Under the pieces are notes generated by a model, which was not told the origin of the DNA, did not search any database, and saw nothing but the letters and a program-made list of their open reading frames with translations. A stretch of 39,973 bases of DNA from an uncultured Gammaproteobacteria bacterium (GTDB lineage Bacteria > Pseudomonadota > Gammaproteobacteria > Pseudomonadales > Azotimanducaceae). Shown here piece after piece: positions 18,168-26,349 of this stretch (position 1 is the stretch's first letter; each line of letters begins with the position of its first letter). The stretch spans positions 1-39,973 of the forward strand of contig CAJWQG010000030.1 in the NCBI GenBank assembly GCA_913045175.1, written 5' to 3'. The position numbers and the translations under genes are program-made.

Positions 18168-19259
18168 CTATTGTAGCTTTGGCGTAATAACGCCCAGCTC
18201 AATCGAAGTCTCGACTACATCCCGAATGGTTTCCTCAACCGGTCGGATCGTCGCACCAAGAACAGACTTGGCTTTCTTACAGTCATTGAAAGACTTGTTC
18301 TCAACTGTGATGGGGTCACCCTTGCTGGTTACTGTAGCGGGCTCTCCAACAACAAAGTTTGGAAATAGCTCTTTAATCACACCGGTGACTTCAGTCCCGA
18401 GACGCATCGCGGAACGTCCACCAGTCCCATGCATAACGTAGCGTGGCCCGCCATGGGACTCGATATGATCGGCTGAAGACTCTGCCGCAAGGCGCTGCGC
18501 TTTTACCAGATCACGCACGTCAATGATGTTGTAGTACCTATCGTATTTACTCGGGAAATTTGGCTCCTCGCCTGCTGCAAGTCGACCAATTTGTTCGATC
18601 CACTGACCTACCTGAGCTTTGAACAGTATCGGCCCGCAGATCATCGCAGGGTTCATGGAAATCGCATCCCACTTACCACTCGCTTCAGCGGCCTCCCTGA
18701 CAAGATGCTCGGTATCAACTTTACTTCGGCCATAGGCATTGGCTTCCCACAGATCAGGGTCGACATCATCGGAAGCCCAATCGGTCTCGGTCCATTCATA
18801 CCCATCAGGTACGGTTTTAACACCCGTAACAGCCGCAGTTGAACTGGTATAAATCAATCGTTTAACGCTACCACTCGCATTAATGGCATCGATGACATTT
18901 TGCGTACCCGCGATACCACCCTTGTACACATCGTCTTCACGGTGACCACTTCCTAGTGGTTGAGACTTACCGTCCGCCGAATTTCCCAGTACAGCTGCAG
19001 TATGAAATACGCCGGAACAGCCCTTAAATGCGTCGTGATATGAGCCCGGCGAAAAAAGATCACAGCCGTCAACAATCTCTACATTGGGTAATCGCTCAAG
19101 ATACTGAACGCAGTCCTGACCACGCCATGAGCTGGCATCACGAATACAAGCGCGAACCTGATATCCGTGCAGGATTAGTTCACGAACCAAATGGGCGCCA
19201 GTGAAACCGGAACATCCGGTAACCGCGACCGGGCTATCTTTATGGGAAATTGCCGACAT
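18168..19259 (-). CDS. Extended SDR, NAD(P)-dependent epimerase/dehydratase family
   Basis: A 363-residue Rossmann oxidoreductase. The nucleotide loop TGCSGFTG is at residues 14-21 and the catalytic motif YGRSK appears in NAYGRSKVDTEHLV; IYTSSTAAV supplies the Ser of the triad. It resembles dihydroflavonol/cinnamoyl-CoA reductase-like and 3-beta-hydroxysteroid dehydrogenase-like proteins more than sugar epimerases, but the substrate is unknown. There is no signal peptide. The downstream unknown gene is nine bases away; upstream, the solute-binding protein gene ends 82 bases before the start. Confidence 0.85.
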   Translation of the reverse strand: MSAISHKDSPVAVTGCSGFTGAHLVRELILHGYQVRACIRDASSWRGQDCVQYLERLPNVEIVDGCDLFSPGSYHDAFKGCSGVFHTAAVLGNSADGKSQPLGSGHREDDVYKGGIAGTQNVIDAINASGSVKRLIYTSSTAAVTGVKTVPDGYEWTETDWASDDVDPDLWEANAYGRSKVDTEHLVREAAEASGKWDAISMNPAMICGPILFKAQVGQWIEQIGRLAAGEEPNFPSKYDRYYNIIDVRDLVKAQRLAAESSADHIESHGGPRYVMHGTGGRSAMRLGTEVTGVIKELFPNFVVGEPATVTSKGDPITVENKSFNDCKKAKSVLGATIRPVEETIRDVVETSIELGVITPKLQ

Positions 19260-19341
19260 AGTTCAGTTCCTAGAAAATTTAGCCCGCAATTGTATATTTT
19301 TCCTGAACCAAGAGCGACGAACGGGGCAGGGCCATGCGCAT

Positions 19342-21216
19342 CTATTCAGTTTGCAAATCCGCGATACCTGTTTCAACTCGTGCGCTCTTCGCTTCATCAA
19401 GCCACCACAGGTGCGGAAAACCCACCCAGTTCATATGTTCCCTGCCAAGCGGGGGGTGGCCAAATCGATCCCAATACACAATGTGTCGCGCAACAGGATG
19501 GCCGTCAGGAATGAGGTAAAAATTCCATAGGAGCACACGATCAAGCGCCCTGCCTGCCGCGTTCATTTCTTTTTCCGTAGTCGCACGAGCCACTTTCTCA
19601 ATCAGATAATCAACGACCGGATTCTTGATACCAGCATAGTTCGTCATGTTTACCGGATCCGCACTCTTCGCGGCGAACTGACTACGCATTCGATCAGGAA
19701 AGGGGACCCGGTACGTATAGAACTTGCGAACCGTCGTATCATAATCGTAAGTCCTGAGGCGATTGGTCATAATGTTTGTCTCAACCTTGCGTATCACCGC
19801 ATCGATTCCAAGGCGCCTCAGGTTATCCACAAACGGTGTGAGCATGCGGTCAAACATTTGCGTGTCTACCACAATCTGAAACGCAAGGCGCTCACCCGTC
19901 TTTGCGTTAACACGCCGAAAATCTTTCACGATCCAACCGGCATCCCGCAGCAGTTCATCCGCATGGTTCAAAGCGTTTCGGTTGCGACCAAACGGTTCGT
20001 TTCTTGGTAAGTCTACCGGCTGTGTAAACACACGTTCCGGAACGCTATCGCGAAACGGTTCAAGCAGCTCGACCTCATCTGCTGAGGGCAGGCCCTTCGC
20101 CTGCAGGCCCGAGCGCATAAAATAAGAATTGTTCCGGTCCATACCATCGTGCCAAAACACTCGGTTTGCCCACTCAAAATTGTACGCGAGCGTCAGTGCT
20201 TCTCTGACACGTATGTCATCGAAGGGGGCCCTTCGAGTATTAAAGACAACCCCATAGTGCATACCATAGGATTCACCCATCTGATAGGACTCTTTGTTGA
20301 ACAGACCTTCCCGCAGGCCAACAAAGTCATAGGCGGTGGCAAACGTCTTTTCGTCCTGATCCCGGTAATAATCAAACACCCCGGCCCGCAGAGCCTGCAA
20401 CATCACATTCTTATCGAAGAAATACATGAACTCATAGCGGTCGAAGTTGAACTTGCCTGCATTGACGTTAAGGTTTCTGCCCCAGTAATCCTTCACCCGT
20501 TCGAACACTACCTTACGTCCTATATCCACTTCCGTGACTCGATAAGGTCCGTTACCCAGGTGTGGCACTAACGTCGTTTCCCCAATATCATTTTCCTGCC
20601 AGTAATGCCTGGGCAATGTCGTAAACCGGGTCGACTGAATAATAAGCTGGGATGTTTTCTCAACGGTATCGCTGAAGTGAAAAGTAAACGAGCGAGATCC
20701 AACTCGTTCCAGACGAACAAAGTCTGCATAGGCGATTCGCCAGGTGATCCCTGCCTTGTTCTTGATCATGTCAAACGTCCATTCGACGTCATCCATAGTA
20801 ACCGGAACACCATCGTGCCAATAAGCATCATCGCGCAGCGTATAGGTAACCCAGCTGAGGTCGTCGGCAACCTCAATGCTCTCTGCAAGGGCGCCGTAAT
20901 AGGACGCCAGTTCATCCTCTGATTTTTTCATCAGAGGATCATGAGTAATCGCGCCTATCCGAGGGTCCATACCTGCGGCCAGTACACCCTTATCGACGTA
21001 GGGGTTTAGATTGGTAAACGTGTATACATCTGCCGCTTTTACCGTACCGCCCTTGGGGGCATCAGGATTAACATAATCGAAGTGTTTCATGTCTTTCGGA
21101 TATTTCAGATTACCGAAATAGGCGAATCCATGACTTGGTTCTCTTGCGGTGGCACTTAGACAAACAGCATTGGAAAAAACAAGGATAATCGCAATCCCCA
21201 GCCAGCGTTGAATCAT
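19342..21216 (-). CDS. Family 5 extracellular solute-binding protein (YejA-like)
   Basis: Periplasmic binding component of an oligopeptide-type ABC importer, 624 residues with a signal peptide (about 1-24). The start of the mature protein (HGFAYFGNLKYPKDMKHFDY, NPDAPKGGTV, FTNLNPY) is characteristic of the YejA/microcin C subgroup. The SBP_bac_5 core follows, with LRDDAYWHDGVPVTMDDVEW and GNGPYRV. The permease and ATPase genes (yejBEF) are not in the window, so it is an orphan here or works with transporters elsewhere. It begins two bases after the stop of an AAA ATPase gene. Confidence 0.92.
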   Translation of the reverse strand: MIQRWLGIAIILVFSNAVCLSATAREPSHGFAYFGNLKYPKDMKHFDYVNPDAPKGGTVKAADVYTFTNLNPYVDKGVLAAGMDPRIGAITHDPLMKKSEDELASYYGALAESIEVADDLSWVTYTLRDDAYWHDGVPVTMDDVEWTFDMIKNKAGITWRIAYADFVRLERVGSRSFTFHFSDTVEKTSQLIIQSTRFTTLPRHYWQENDIGETTLVPHLGNGPYRVTEVDIGRKVVFERVKDYWGRNLNVNAGKFNFDRYEFMYFFDKNVMLQALRAGVFDYYRDQDEKTFATAYDFVGLREGLFNKESYQMGESYGMHYGVVFNTRRAPFDDIRVREALTLAYNFEWANRVFWHDGMDRNNSYFMRSGLQAKGLPSADEVELLEPFRDSVPERVFTQPVDLPRNEPFGRNRNALNHADELLRDAGWIVKDFRRVNAKTGERLAFQIVVDTQMFDRMLTPFVDNLRRLGIDAVIRKVETNIMTNRLRTYDYDTTVRKFYTYRVPFPDRMRSQFAAKSADPVNMTNYAGIKNPVVDYLIEKVARATTEKEMNAAGRALDRVLLWNFYLIPDGHPVARHIVYWDRFGHPPLGREHMNWVGFPHLWWLDEAKSARVETGIADLQTE

Positions 21217-21218
21217 AT

Positions 21219-22031
21219 TTAGAGGTGCCTCAGATAACTTTCAGGATCGTTCAGGAACGCTTTGGTGATTGCCACGTGTTCCACATCTTCCCAGGAAACC
21301 TTCTCGATGGGGTGTGCATCAAAATTCCAGATTTCCGCGTCGGGTAATGCGATCAGTATGGGTGAATGTGTGGCAATAATAAACTGGCAACCCTGGTTCA
21401 CCTTCTCTTTTAGTATGGACAACAAGCTGAGTTGATGAATGGGTGATAGTGGGGTCTCGGGCTCGTCCATCAGATAGAGACCATCTTCAAGCACCCGCTC
21501 GTTGAACATATGGAGGAACCACTCGCCATGAGATCGGCTATCGGGGTCCGCTCCATAGCGATTCTGCAATGCCATTCGCTGACCTCGAACCGAGCCCATG
21601 GCTCGCCTGCGCCCTTCCCCTGTCAGGGTCTCGTCAAAATGACGCTCCATATCTTTGAGGTCTGCCAAGTTGTCTTTCACGCGCAGGGTAAAACCCATGG
21701 CATCTTCCGCACGAAAGAACAAACGTCGCTTGGCCTTTCGCGATTTAGTAAAGGTAAGTTCTGCCGCAAGTCGCTTGGCAGGAAGCAGCATGTCGTCAAA
21801 GTTCGCATCCGATCTACCGATCGCCGGGCATTCCATGCCGACCGCAATCGCTTCCATTACAGTTGACTTACCGCTGCCATTTTCGCCTACAAGAAAGGTG
21901 ACGGGGGGCTCAAATTCCAGCTCGCCGATGCTCTCGACAGCGGGCAGGGTAAATGGAAACTCATTGGGCAAACCGTCTGTACGTTTAAACCCAATCGACC
22001 TCAAATAATTCATAACTATAATGTTACTCAT
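21219..22031 (-). CDS. AAA/ABC-class ATPase of unknown role
   Basis: A 270-residue single-domain ATPase of the AAA_21/AAA_23 kind, related to the SMC/RecF head but without a coiled coil. Walker A GENGSGKST is at residues 49-57, Walker B is GLYLMDEPETPLSP, and the switch histidine is in ATHSPIL. No transporter membrane domain or partner nuclease is next to it. It is the first gene of a minus-strand unit with the solute-binding protein two bases downstream. The start is uncertain: ATG 22031 or ATG 22013. Possible roles range from DNA repair to defence; none is demonstrated. Confidence 0.82.
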   Translation of the reverse strand: MSNIIVMNYLRSIGFKRTDGLPNEFPFTLPAVESIGELEFEPPVTFLVGENGSGKSTVMEAIAVGMECPAIGRSDANFDDMLLPAKRLAAELTFTKSRKAKRRLFFRAEDAMGFTLRVKDNLADLKDMERHFDETLTGEGRRRAMGSVRGQRMALQNRYGADPDSRSHGEWFLHMFNERVLEDGLYLMDEPETPLSPIHQLSLLSILKEKVNQGCQFIIATHSPILIALPDAEIWNFDAHPIEKVSWEDVEHVAITKAFLNDPESYLRHL

Positions 22032-22136
22032 TTGGAACGGTGAACTGTGAATATTTTCTAGGTTAGGGTGTTAATAGCATGTATAAAACACGGCATGAAC
22101 TTAACAACATGAACAGTACTACATGACCGGTACTAT

Positions 22137-23651
22137 ATGACCAGGACCAGCCGCCGACTGGCCATTTGGGGATCGATTCTCGGACTGAATCTTTTAGTCT
22201 TTCTGGTAATCATTCCTCAGGGCCAGTTTGGCCCACTTTATCAGGATAAATGTAGTCACTGCCACGGGAAGGATTTAGCAGGCGCTCCTCTCGGACCACC
22301 CCTCGTTGGGGCACACCTTAAGCACGGTGACACCGTCGAGGCGATTAGCCACATCATCGCGAACGGTAAAACGGGGATGCCCGCATTTGCAGAAACGCTC
22401 GATGAAAGTGAAATCCAAAGCCTGGCAATCTACATCACCGAGCAGCGCGCCGGTCTGTCGCAAACAGATCTAAAGATAACCGCCCCGCTGGTGATACCCC
22501 AAAAACGGATCGATAGTGAATTACATGATTTCCGCCTGGAAACGGTGGCAACAGACCTGAACCCACTGCCATTTTCAATTGCACCGATGCCTGACGGACG
22601 CATCTTACTGACCGAGCGAGGTCGTGGTCTAAGTATTTTGAGTCAGGACGGCAAAAAGTCCGACCTGATGCCCGGTGCACCGACCGGCTTCAATGATGCC
22701 ATCGGCATCCCGTTTGTTGGCTTGAAGTTTGGCCTGGGCTGGATGATGGATGTGGCACTACATCCAGACTACGCGGTAAACGGTTGGATCTACCTTCAAT
22801 ACGGTGATCGGTGCAGTCGATGCAATGAGGCCAGCAAGAACGGCAAGGACGTCGCCATGAATAAATTGATTCGTGGCCGAATCAAAAACGGCAGGTGGGT
22901 AGAGCAACAAACAATATGGCAGTCCGACAAGTCGTTTTATACCCAGACGACAGACATGTCGGCGGGTGGAAGGATAGCTTTCGACGACAATGGCCATGTT
23001 TTCATAAGCGTTGGTTTTAAGGGACCGATGAACTACATCGGCATTCAGGATCTATCGACTCCCTGGGGCAAGACCCACCGAGTGTTCGATGATGGTCGTA
23101 TACCCCTGGACAATCCGTTCGTTAACACCCCAAACGCACTGAATTCAATTTGGACCTATGGGCATCGTAGTCCACAAGGTTTGGAGTTCAACAAACAAAC
23201 CGGGGAACTATGGGGAACTGAAATGGGGCCACGAGGCGGCGACGAGGTGAACCTGCTCCTCCCAGGCCGAAACTACGGTTGGCCACTGACTTCAAAAGGA
23301 TTGAACTACGATGGATCGCCAGTGGACTACGGCACCCAGCTGGGGTTATCAGTCGATGCAATGGATATTGAACAACCAATAGTTGATCTTACCCCCTCCC
23401 CCGCTGTCTCCAGTTTCATCATTTACAATGGTGGTGCCTTTCCCAAATGGAGGCAAAACCTTATCGTAGGTTCGCTCAAGGCTACTACCCTGTATCGAAT
23501 GGTCCTGGTAGATGGCGCGCTGATCCACCAGGAAACATTGCTGAGCGATCTTGCCAGGATCAGGGATATCGAGTTAGATATTGCAGGAAATATTTACGTA
23601 TTACTGGAACACGCCAAAGGGAGTCAGGTCATTCGCCTGATTCCCAATTAA
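22137..23651 (+). CDS. Cytochrome c-PQQ-type sugar dehydrogenase fusion (GSDH family)
   Basis: A 504-residue protein with an N-terminal membrane anchor or signal (about 10-26), a monohaem cytochrome c domain (C39-S-H-C42-H43, with a distal Met in GKTGMPAFAET) and a six-bladed propeller of the glucose/sorbosone dehydrogenase family (RILLTERGRGLSIL, LGWMMDVALHPDYAVNGWIYL, GHRSPQGLEF, WGTEMGPRGGDEVNLL, GRNYGWPL). It probably oxidises a sugar-type substrate in the periplasm and passes electrons to the fused haem. ATG 22137 has a poor ribosome site. It is divergent from the ATPase gene across 105 bases with no clear operator. Confidence 0.9.
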   Translation: MTRTSRRLAIWGSILGLNLLVFLVIIPQGQFGPLYQDKCSHCHGKDLAGAPLGPPLVGAHLKHGDTVEAISHIIANGKTGMPAFAETLDESEIQSLAIYITEQRAGLSQTDLKITAPLVIPQKRIDSELHDFRLETVATDLNPLPFSIAPMPDGRILLTERGRGLSILSQDGKKSDLMPGAPTGFNDAIGIPFVGLKFGLGWMMDVALHPDYAVNGWIYLQYGDRCSRCNEASKNGKDVAMNKLIRGRIKNGRWVEQQTIWQSDKSFYTQTTDMSAGGRIAFDDNGHVFISVGFKGPMNYIGIQDLSTPWGKTHRVFDDGRIPLDNPFVNTPNALNSIWTYGHRSPQGLEFNKQTGELWGTEMGPRGGDEVNLLLPGRNYGWPLTSKGLNYDGSPVDYGTQLGLSVDAMDIEQPIVDLTPSPAVSSFIIYNGGAFPKWRQNLIVGSLKATTLYRMVLVDGALIHQETLLSDLARIRDIELDIAGNIYVLLEHAKGSQVIRLIPN

Positions 23652-23671
23652 GTCACTAACGGAGACTAACC

Positions 23672-24250
23672 ATGGAACAACAGCCAGAACTCAATCCTTG
23701 GGTTTCAATGTGGACAGAACCCCAGGCTACCATACGGCAGATACTGGATCGAGACCCTACTCACCTGGTGTTGATACTGGCACCGCTGCTTGGAATAGCC
23801 GAAGCACTAACTCGCAACTCGGCGCTAGCGTACAGCAGCATTGAAGCATTCGTTGGTCTAGTCGTGACAGGAGCAATCCTGGGAGTCGTGATCCTCTACC
23901 TGGGTGCGTATCTGATTAGATGGACCGGTGGCTGGATGGGTGGTACGGCGAGCCTGGTTTCGATACGAGCAGCCTACGCGTGGTCCAGCCTGCCAAAAAT
24001 CCTCTCAGGTATTCTACTGCTGGCTGCATGGGGCGTTGCTGCACTAATGCCAGGACCGATTGCCGGCATGGATCTCGCCGTGATTCTAATGATCGTCACT
24101 CTGGCTGTCTGGGGTGTAGTCCTGCATTGTCACTGTCTGGGTGAAGTTCAGGGGTTCTCTGCCTGGAAAGCGCTTGCAAACTCAATTCTCGCGTTGCTGC
24201 TGGGCATTGTGCCGATCATGCTCCTGGTCTGGCTAGCTACCGCTATATAG
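23672..24250 (+). CDS. Yip1-family inner-membrane protein
   Basis: A 192-residue protein with about five membrane segments. The cytoplasmic N-terminus NPWVSMWTEPQATIRQILDR is the signature start of bacterial Yip1-domain proteins. The helices that follow are Leu/Ala/Gly-rich, with a Trp-Gly hairpin in the middle (RWTGGWMGGTAS). No catalytic function is known. It lies 20 bases after the sugar dehydrogenase gene with a ribosome site (GGAGA), so they are probably co-transcribed. Its stop codon lies in the first unit of a 16-base tandem repeat. Confidence 0.85.
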   Translation: MEQQPELNPWVSMWTEPQATIRQILDRDPTHLVLILAPLLGIAEALTRNSALAYSSIEAFVGLVVTGAILGVVILYLGAYLIRWTGGWMGGTASLVSIRAAYAWSSLPKILSGILLLAAWGVAALMPGPIAGMDLAVILMIVTLAVWGVVLHCHCLGEVQGFSAWKALANSILALLLGIVPIMLLVWLATAI

Positions 24251-24279
24251 AAGCCCGACAGAATAGAAGCCCGACAGAA
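24248..24279 (+). repeat. Two tandem copies of a 16-bp unit
   Basis: TAGAAGCCCGACAGAA occurs exactly twice in a row (24248-24263 and 24264-24279). The first copy contains the stop codon of the Yip1 gene. It looks like a recent slippage or tandem duplication; no coding or regulatory role is apparent. Confidence 0.9.
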
Positions 24280-24452
24280 CCAAATATTGGCGTTTTTTGG
24301 TCAGAAAGTTGACGGACGTCACAGAAATGATCCAAGAAACGTATTAAATTTTTCCCTGCTTGGAAGTTGTACGGGACTCGAAAGCTAAAGCACCAGTTAG
24401 AGCCCCAATGTTGGCCCCAAACTTGCAAGATATTTAATAGAGCGCGAGCCAG

Positions 24453-24493
24453 CCCTCGGAGAATCGACCCCCCCTCAACGAGATTCTCCAGGG
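24453..24493. terminator. Strong inverted repeat between convergent genes
   Basis: CCCT + GGAGAATC (24453-24465, one bulged C) pairs with GATTCTCC + AGGG (24482-24493), about 12 pairs around a 16-base C-rich loop. It sits between the Yip1 gene and the convergent PilZ-MBL chimera, where a two-way terminator would be useful. There is no U-tract on either strand. The rest of 24280-24511 shows no gene or motif. Confidence 0.4.
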
Positions 24494-24511
24494 CCCTCGC
24501 CCTCGACTTTC

Positions 24512-24973
24512 CTACCCAGGTTTATGGATACCTTCACCACAAACAAAGTCGTAAAGATTCGCGACGTTCATCTGCATGACCCTTGGAGTCCAGTGTTCAA
24601 TGCCAATGTCCATCGGATAGCGATCCGTCATCCCTGTCAGCTCTTTGATCGCAACATCTTTTTCCATACCACGATTCACCGCCTGCGAGACATAATCCAC
24701 CCACTCCTCTATGAATGCAGACTGCTCACTCAGCACCTTCTTGTCGCAGACCGCACCATGACCGGGCACAAAAACCTCCTCGTCCAGATCTCGAAGCAAG
24801 CCCAACGAGTGCTGCCACTGGTCAGGGTCCAGGCAAAGACCGGACGCCGAAACGTCGATGACCAATCCGTCAAAATTAGTGCCTTCCAGTTCAGGGGACG
24901 GACCTTCCAGAATACGTACCGTGGCCTTCCCATCACTAGCCTGGCGAACTTCCTTTCTGTTCTCATTGTCCAT
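24512..24973 (-). pseudogene. PilZ N-terminus fused in frame to a metallo-beta-lactamase C-terminus
   Basis: One open frame of 153 residues joins two unrelated partial domains. Residues 1-48 look like the first half of a PilZ c-di-GMP-binding domain (charged ENRKEVR start, then VIDVSASGLCL matching the D/NxSxxG motif). From about residue 49 the sequence is the end of a metallo-beta-lactamase-fold hydrolase (LRDLDEEVFVPGHGAVCDK, then a helical tail with HWTPRVMQMNVANLYDF). The PilZ beta-barrel end and the whole MBL N-terminal half with HxHxDH are absent. An internal deletion between two minus-strand genes, near 24825, explains this best. Any product is unlikely to bind c-di-GMP or metal normally. 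Confidence 0.65.
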
Positions 24974-25045
24974 CTACAACCTGCTCTTACGTCAACATCC
25001 CGTTTTTCTGGAACGGGAGAGGAATTAAACATCATTCTCATGCAG

Positions 25046-25067
25046 GTGCAAAGTATCCCACTTGCAC
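25046..25067. promoter_or_regulatory. Inverted repeat between the divergent PilZ-MBL and SDR genes
   Basis: GTGCAA and TTGCAC flank a ten-base spacer, 59 bases before the SDR start. The shape suits a dimeric repressor operator, but no neighbouring regulator gene exists and a six-base arm can arise by chance. Confidence 0.25.
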
Positions 25068-25125
25068 ATCCCTCACCCCACGTGTACTTTCGTGCGCTCA
25101 ATATCGAATGTTCAGGATCTAACCA

Positions 25126-25896
25126 ATGGAATTAGCAGGAAAAGTCGCAGTCATCACTGGTGGCATTGGTGGAATAGGCCGTGCAATGGCTCAGGCATTT
25201 TTGGCTGAAGGTGCGCGCGGCATCATGTTGGCTGATCTCGATGCTGATGCGGTTGCATCTGCAGCAGCAGAACTGGGTTGTGAAGGCATGGCCTGCGACG
25301 TCACTGACGAAGCGCAAATTCAGTCGCTAGCGGCTGCGGCTGCGGCGAAGTTTGGTCAGATCGATCTGTTTTGCTCAAATGCGGGTGGACCGAGCGTGGG
25401 AACGATCCTCGATATAACCGACGATGATTGGCAAAAGCAGTGGAATCTGCATGTCATGGCACATGTTTACGCGGCGCGTACGGTGGTTCCCGGGATGCTT
25501 GAGCGTGGTGAAGGCTACCTGCTGAACACTGCCTCTGCTGCGGGATTACTAGCAGCTTTGGGCGGAGGGGCATACACGGTGACCAAGGCAGCATGTGTGA
25601 AGCTGTCCGAATTCCTGGCAATTACCTATGGGGATGATGGTATTGGTGTTTCAGTGTTATGCCCACAGGGAGTTAATACGGCAATGGGCCCGAAGTCGCT
25701 TGGCGACGGTCAGACTGATGGCATTATGGAGCCTGAAGACCTTGCGACTGTGGTCGTCGAGACCATTCGTGAAGAACGCTTTCATGTGCTTCCCCATCCC
25801 GAGGTTGAGGAATACGTGCGCCGCAAGGGAGACAATATTGATCGCTGGCTCCATGGTATGCGTCGGCTACGCAGGACGTCTCTCGGAGAAGAGTAA
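25126..25896 (+). CDS. Classical short-chain dehydrogenase/reductase
   Basis: A 256-residue NAD(P)-dependent oxidoreductase. Cofactor loop TGGIGGIG is at residues 11-18, acidic ADLDAD after beta-2 suggests NAD(H), the NAGGP motif is present, and the catalytic Ser is in NTASAAG with Tyr150 and Lys154 in YTVTK. The C-terminus (residues 225 onward, HPEVEEYVRRKGDNIDRWL) is typical of SDRs near acyl-CoA dehydrogenases in fatty or alicyclic acid pathways. Substrate unknown. It precedes the acyl-CoA dehydrogenase pair by 453 bases, so it may not share a transcript. Confidence 0.9.
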   Translation: MELAGKVAVITGGIGGIGRAMAQAFLAEGARGIMLADLDADAVASAAAELGCEGMACDVTDEAQIQSLAAAAAAKFGQIDLFCSNAGGPSVGTILDITDDDWQKQWNLHVMAHVYAARTVVPGMLERGEGYLLNTASAAGLLAALGGGAYTVTKAACVKLSEFLAITYGDDGIGVSVLCPQGVNTAMGPKSLGDGQTDGIMEPEDLATVVVETIREERFHVLPHPEVEEYVRRKGDNIDRWLHGMRRLRRTSLGEE

Positions 25897-25917
25897 GAAT
25901 AATGCGGTCAGACCAAT

Positions 25918-25995
25918 ATGAAGAACCTTTTGATCGTCATAGGAGTTTTCGCGGTTACAGTGATCAACGCCCACTGGCATCATCGACGCAGTTAG
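25918..25995 (+). pseudogene. Orphan signal-peptide-like stub
   Basis: ATG 25918 opens 25 codons starting MKNLLIVIGVFAVTVINA, a textbook signal peptide or anchor, then HWHHRRS and a stop. It looks like the start of an exported-protein gene whose remainder has been lost, but a random hydrophobic frame cannot be excluded. Confidence 0.3.
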
Positions 25996-26182
25996 CTGCC
26001 TCGGCACCATAGCCGATATACCCGCGATAGGCTTTTTCCAGTTCAGCGAAAAGAAAATCAAACTCACCGCCGCGGAGTGACTTCAGCCCCGGACAGATGC
26101 CGTCAGCATCGAGCAATGGCAACACGGCACCAAAGAGTATTGGCGTAATCAACACATAGCTATCCAGCGACACCTCGATCAT
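25964..26182 (-). CDS. Possible small hypothetical protein or gene remnant
   Basis: A 72-residue frame with a hydrophobic first third (YVLITPILFGAVLPLL) and an acidic, aromatic second half (EFDFLFAELEKAYRGYIGYG). The open frame continues about 20 codons upstream of the ATG without another good start, hinting at a truncated membrane-protein gene. No family is recognised. It lies in the 453-base stretch between the SDR and acyl-CoA dehydrogenase genes; nothing else is seen from 26183 to 26349. Confidence 0.3.
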   Translation of the reverse strand: MIEVSLDSYVLITPILFGAVLPLLDADGICPGLKSLRGGEFDFLFAELEKAYRGYIGYGAEAANCVDDASGR

Positions 26183-26349
26183 CCCGCAGGTGCGAACCGG
26201 TTTTAGGATGCGAAGAGATCCTCTACCCGCCAGCCAGGCCCCCAGTCCTACTACTCAATTGCTGTGGCGAATATCGCATATTTACTGGTGCAGACGAAGC
26301 TTATTAGACACTGGTAATATTCAGGTTTGAATCATAGTTTGGAAGCCCA

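Noticed and set aside
19342-22031. AAA ATPase plus solute-binding protein as an ABC transporter
   Set aside because: The ATPase lacks the ABC transporter signature (LSGGQ) and is of the AAA_21/RecF-head kind, and no permease is present; adjacency alone is not enough.
22081-22140. Repeated ATGA-containing strings before the sugar dehydrogenase gene
   Set aside because: Short, imperfect and AT-rich; consistent with chance, and no iteron or operator spacing.
24730-25101. A 123-codon minus-strand frame overlapping the PilZ-MBL chimera
   Set aside because: Rich in Trp, Arg and Cys with no domain pattern; it is the shifted frame of the chimera and was checked in case it held the missing PilZ half, which it does not.
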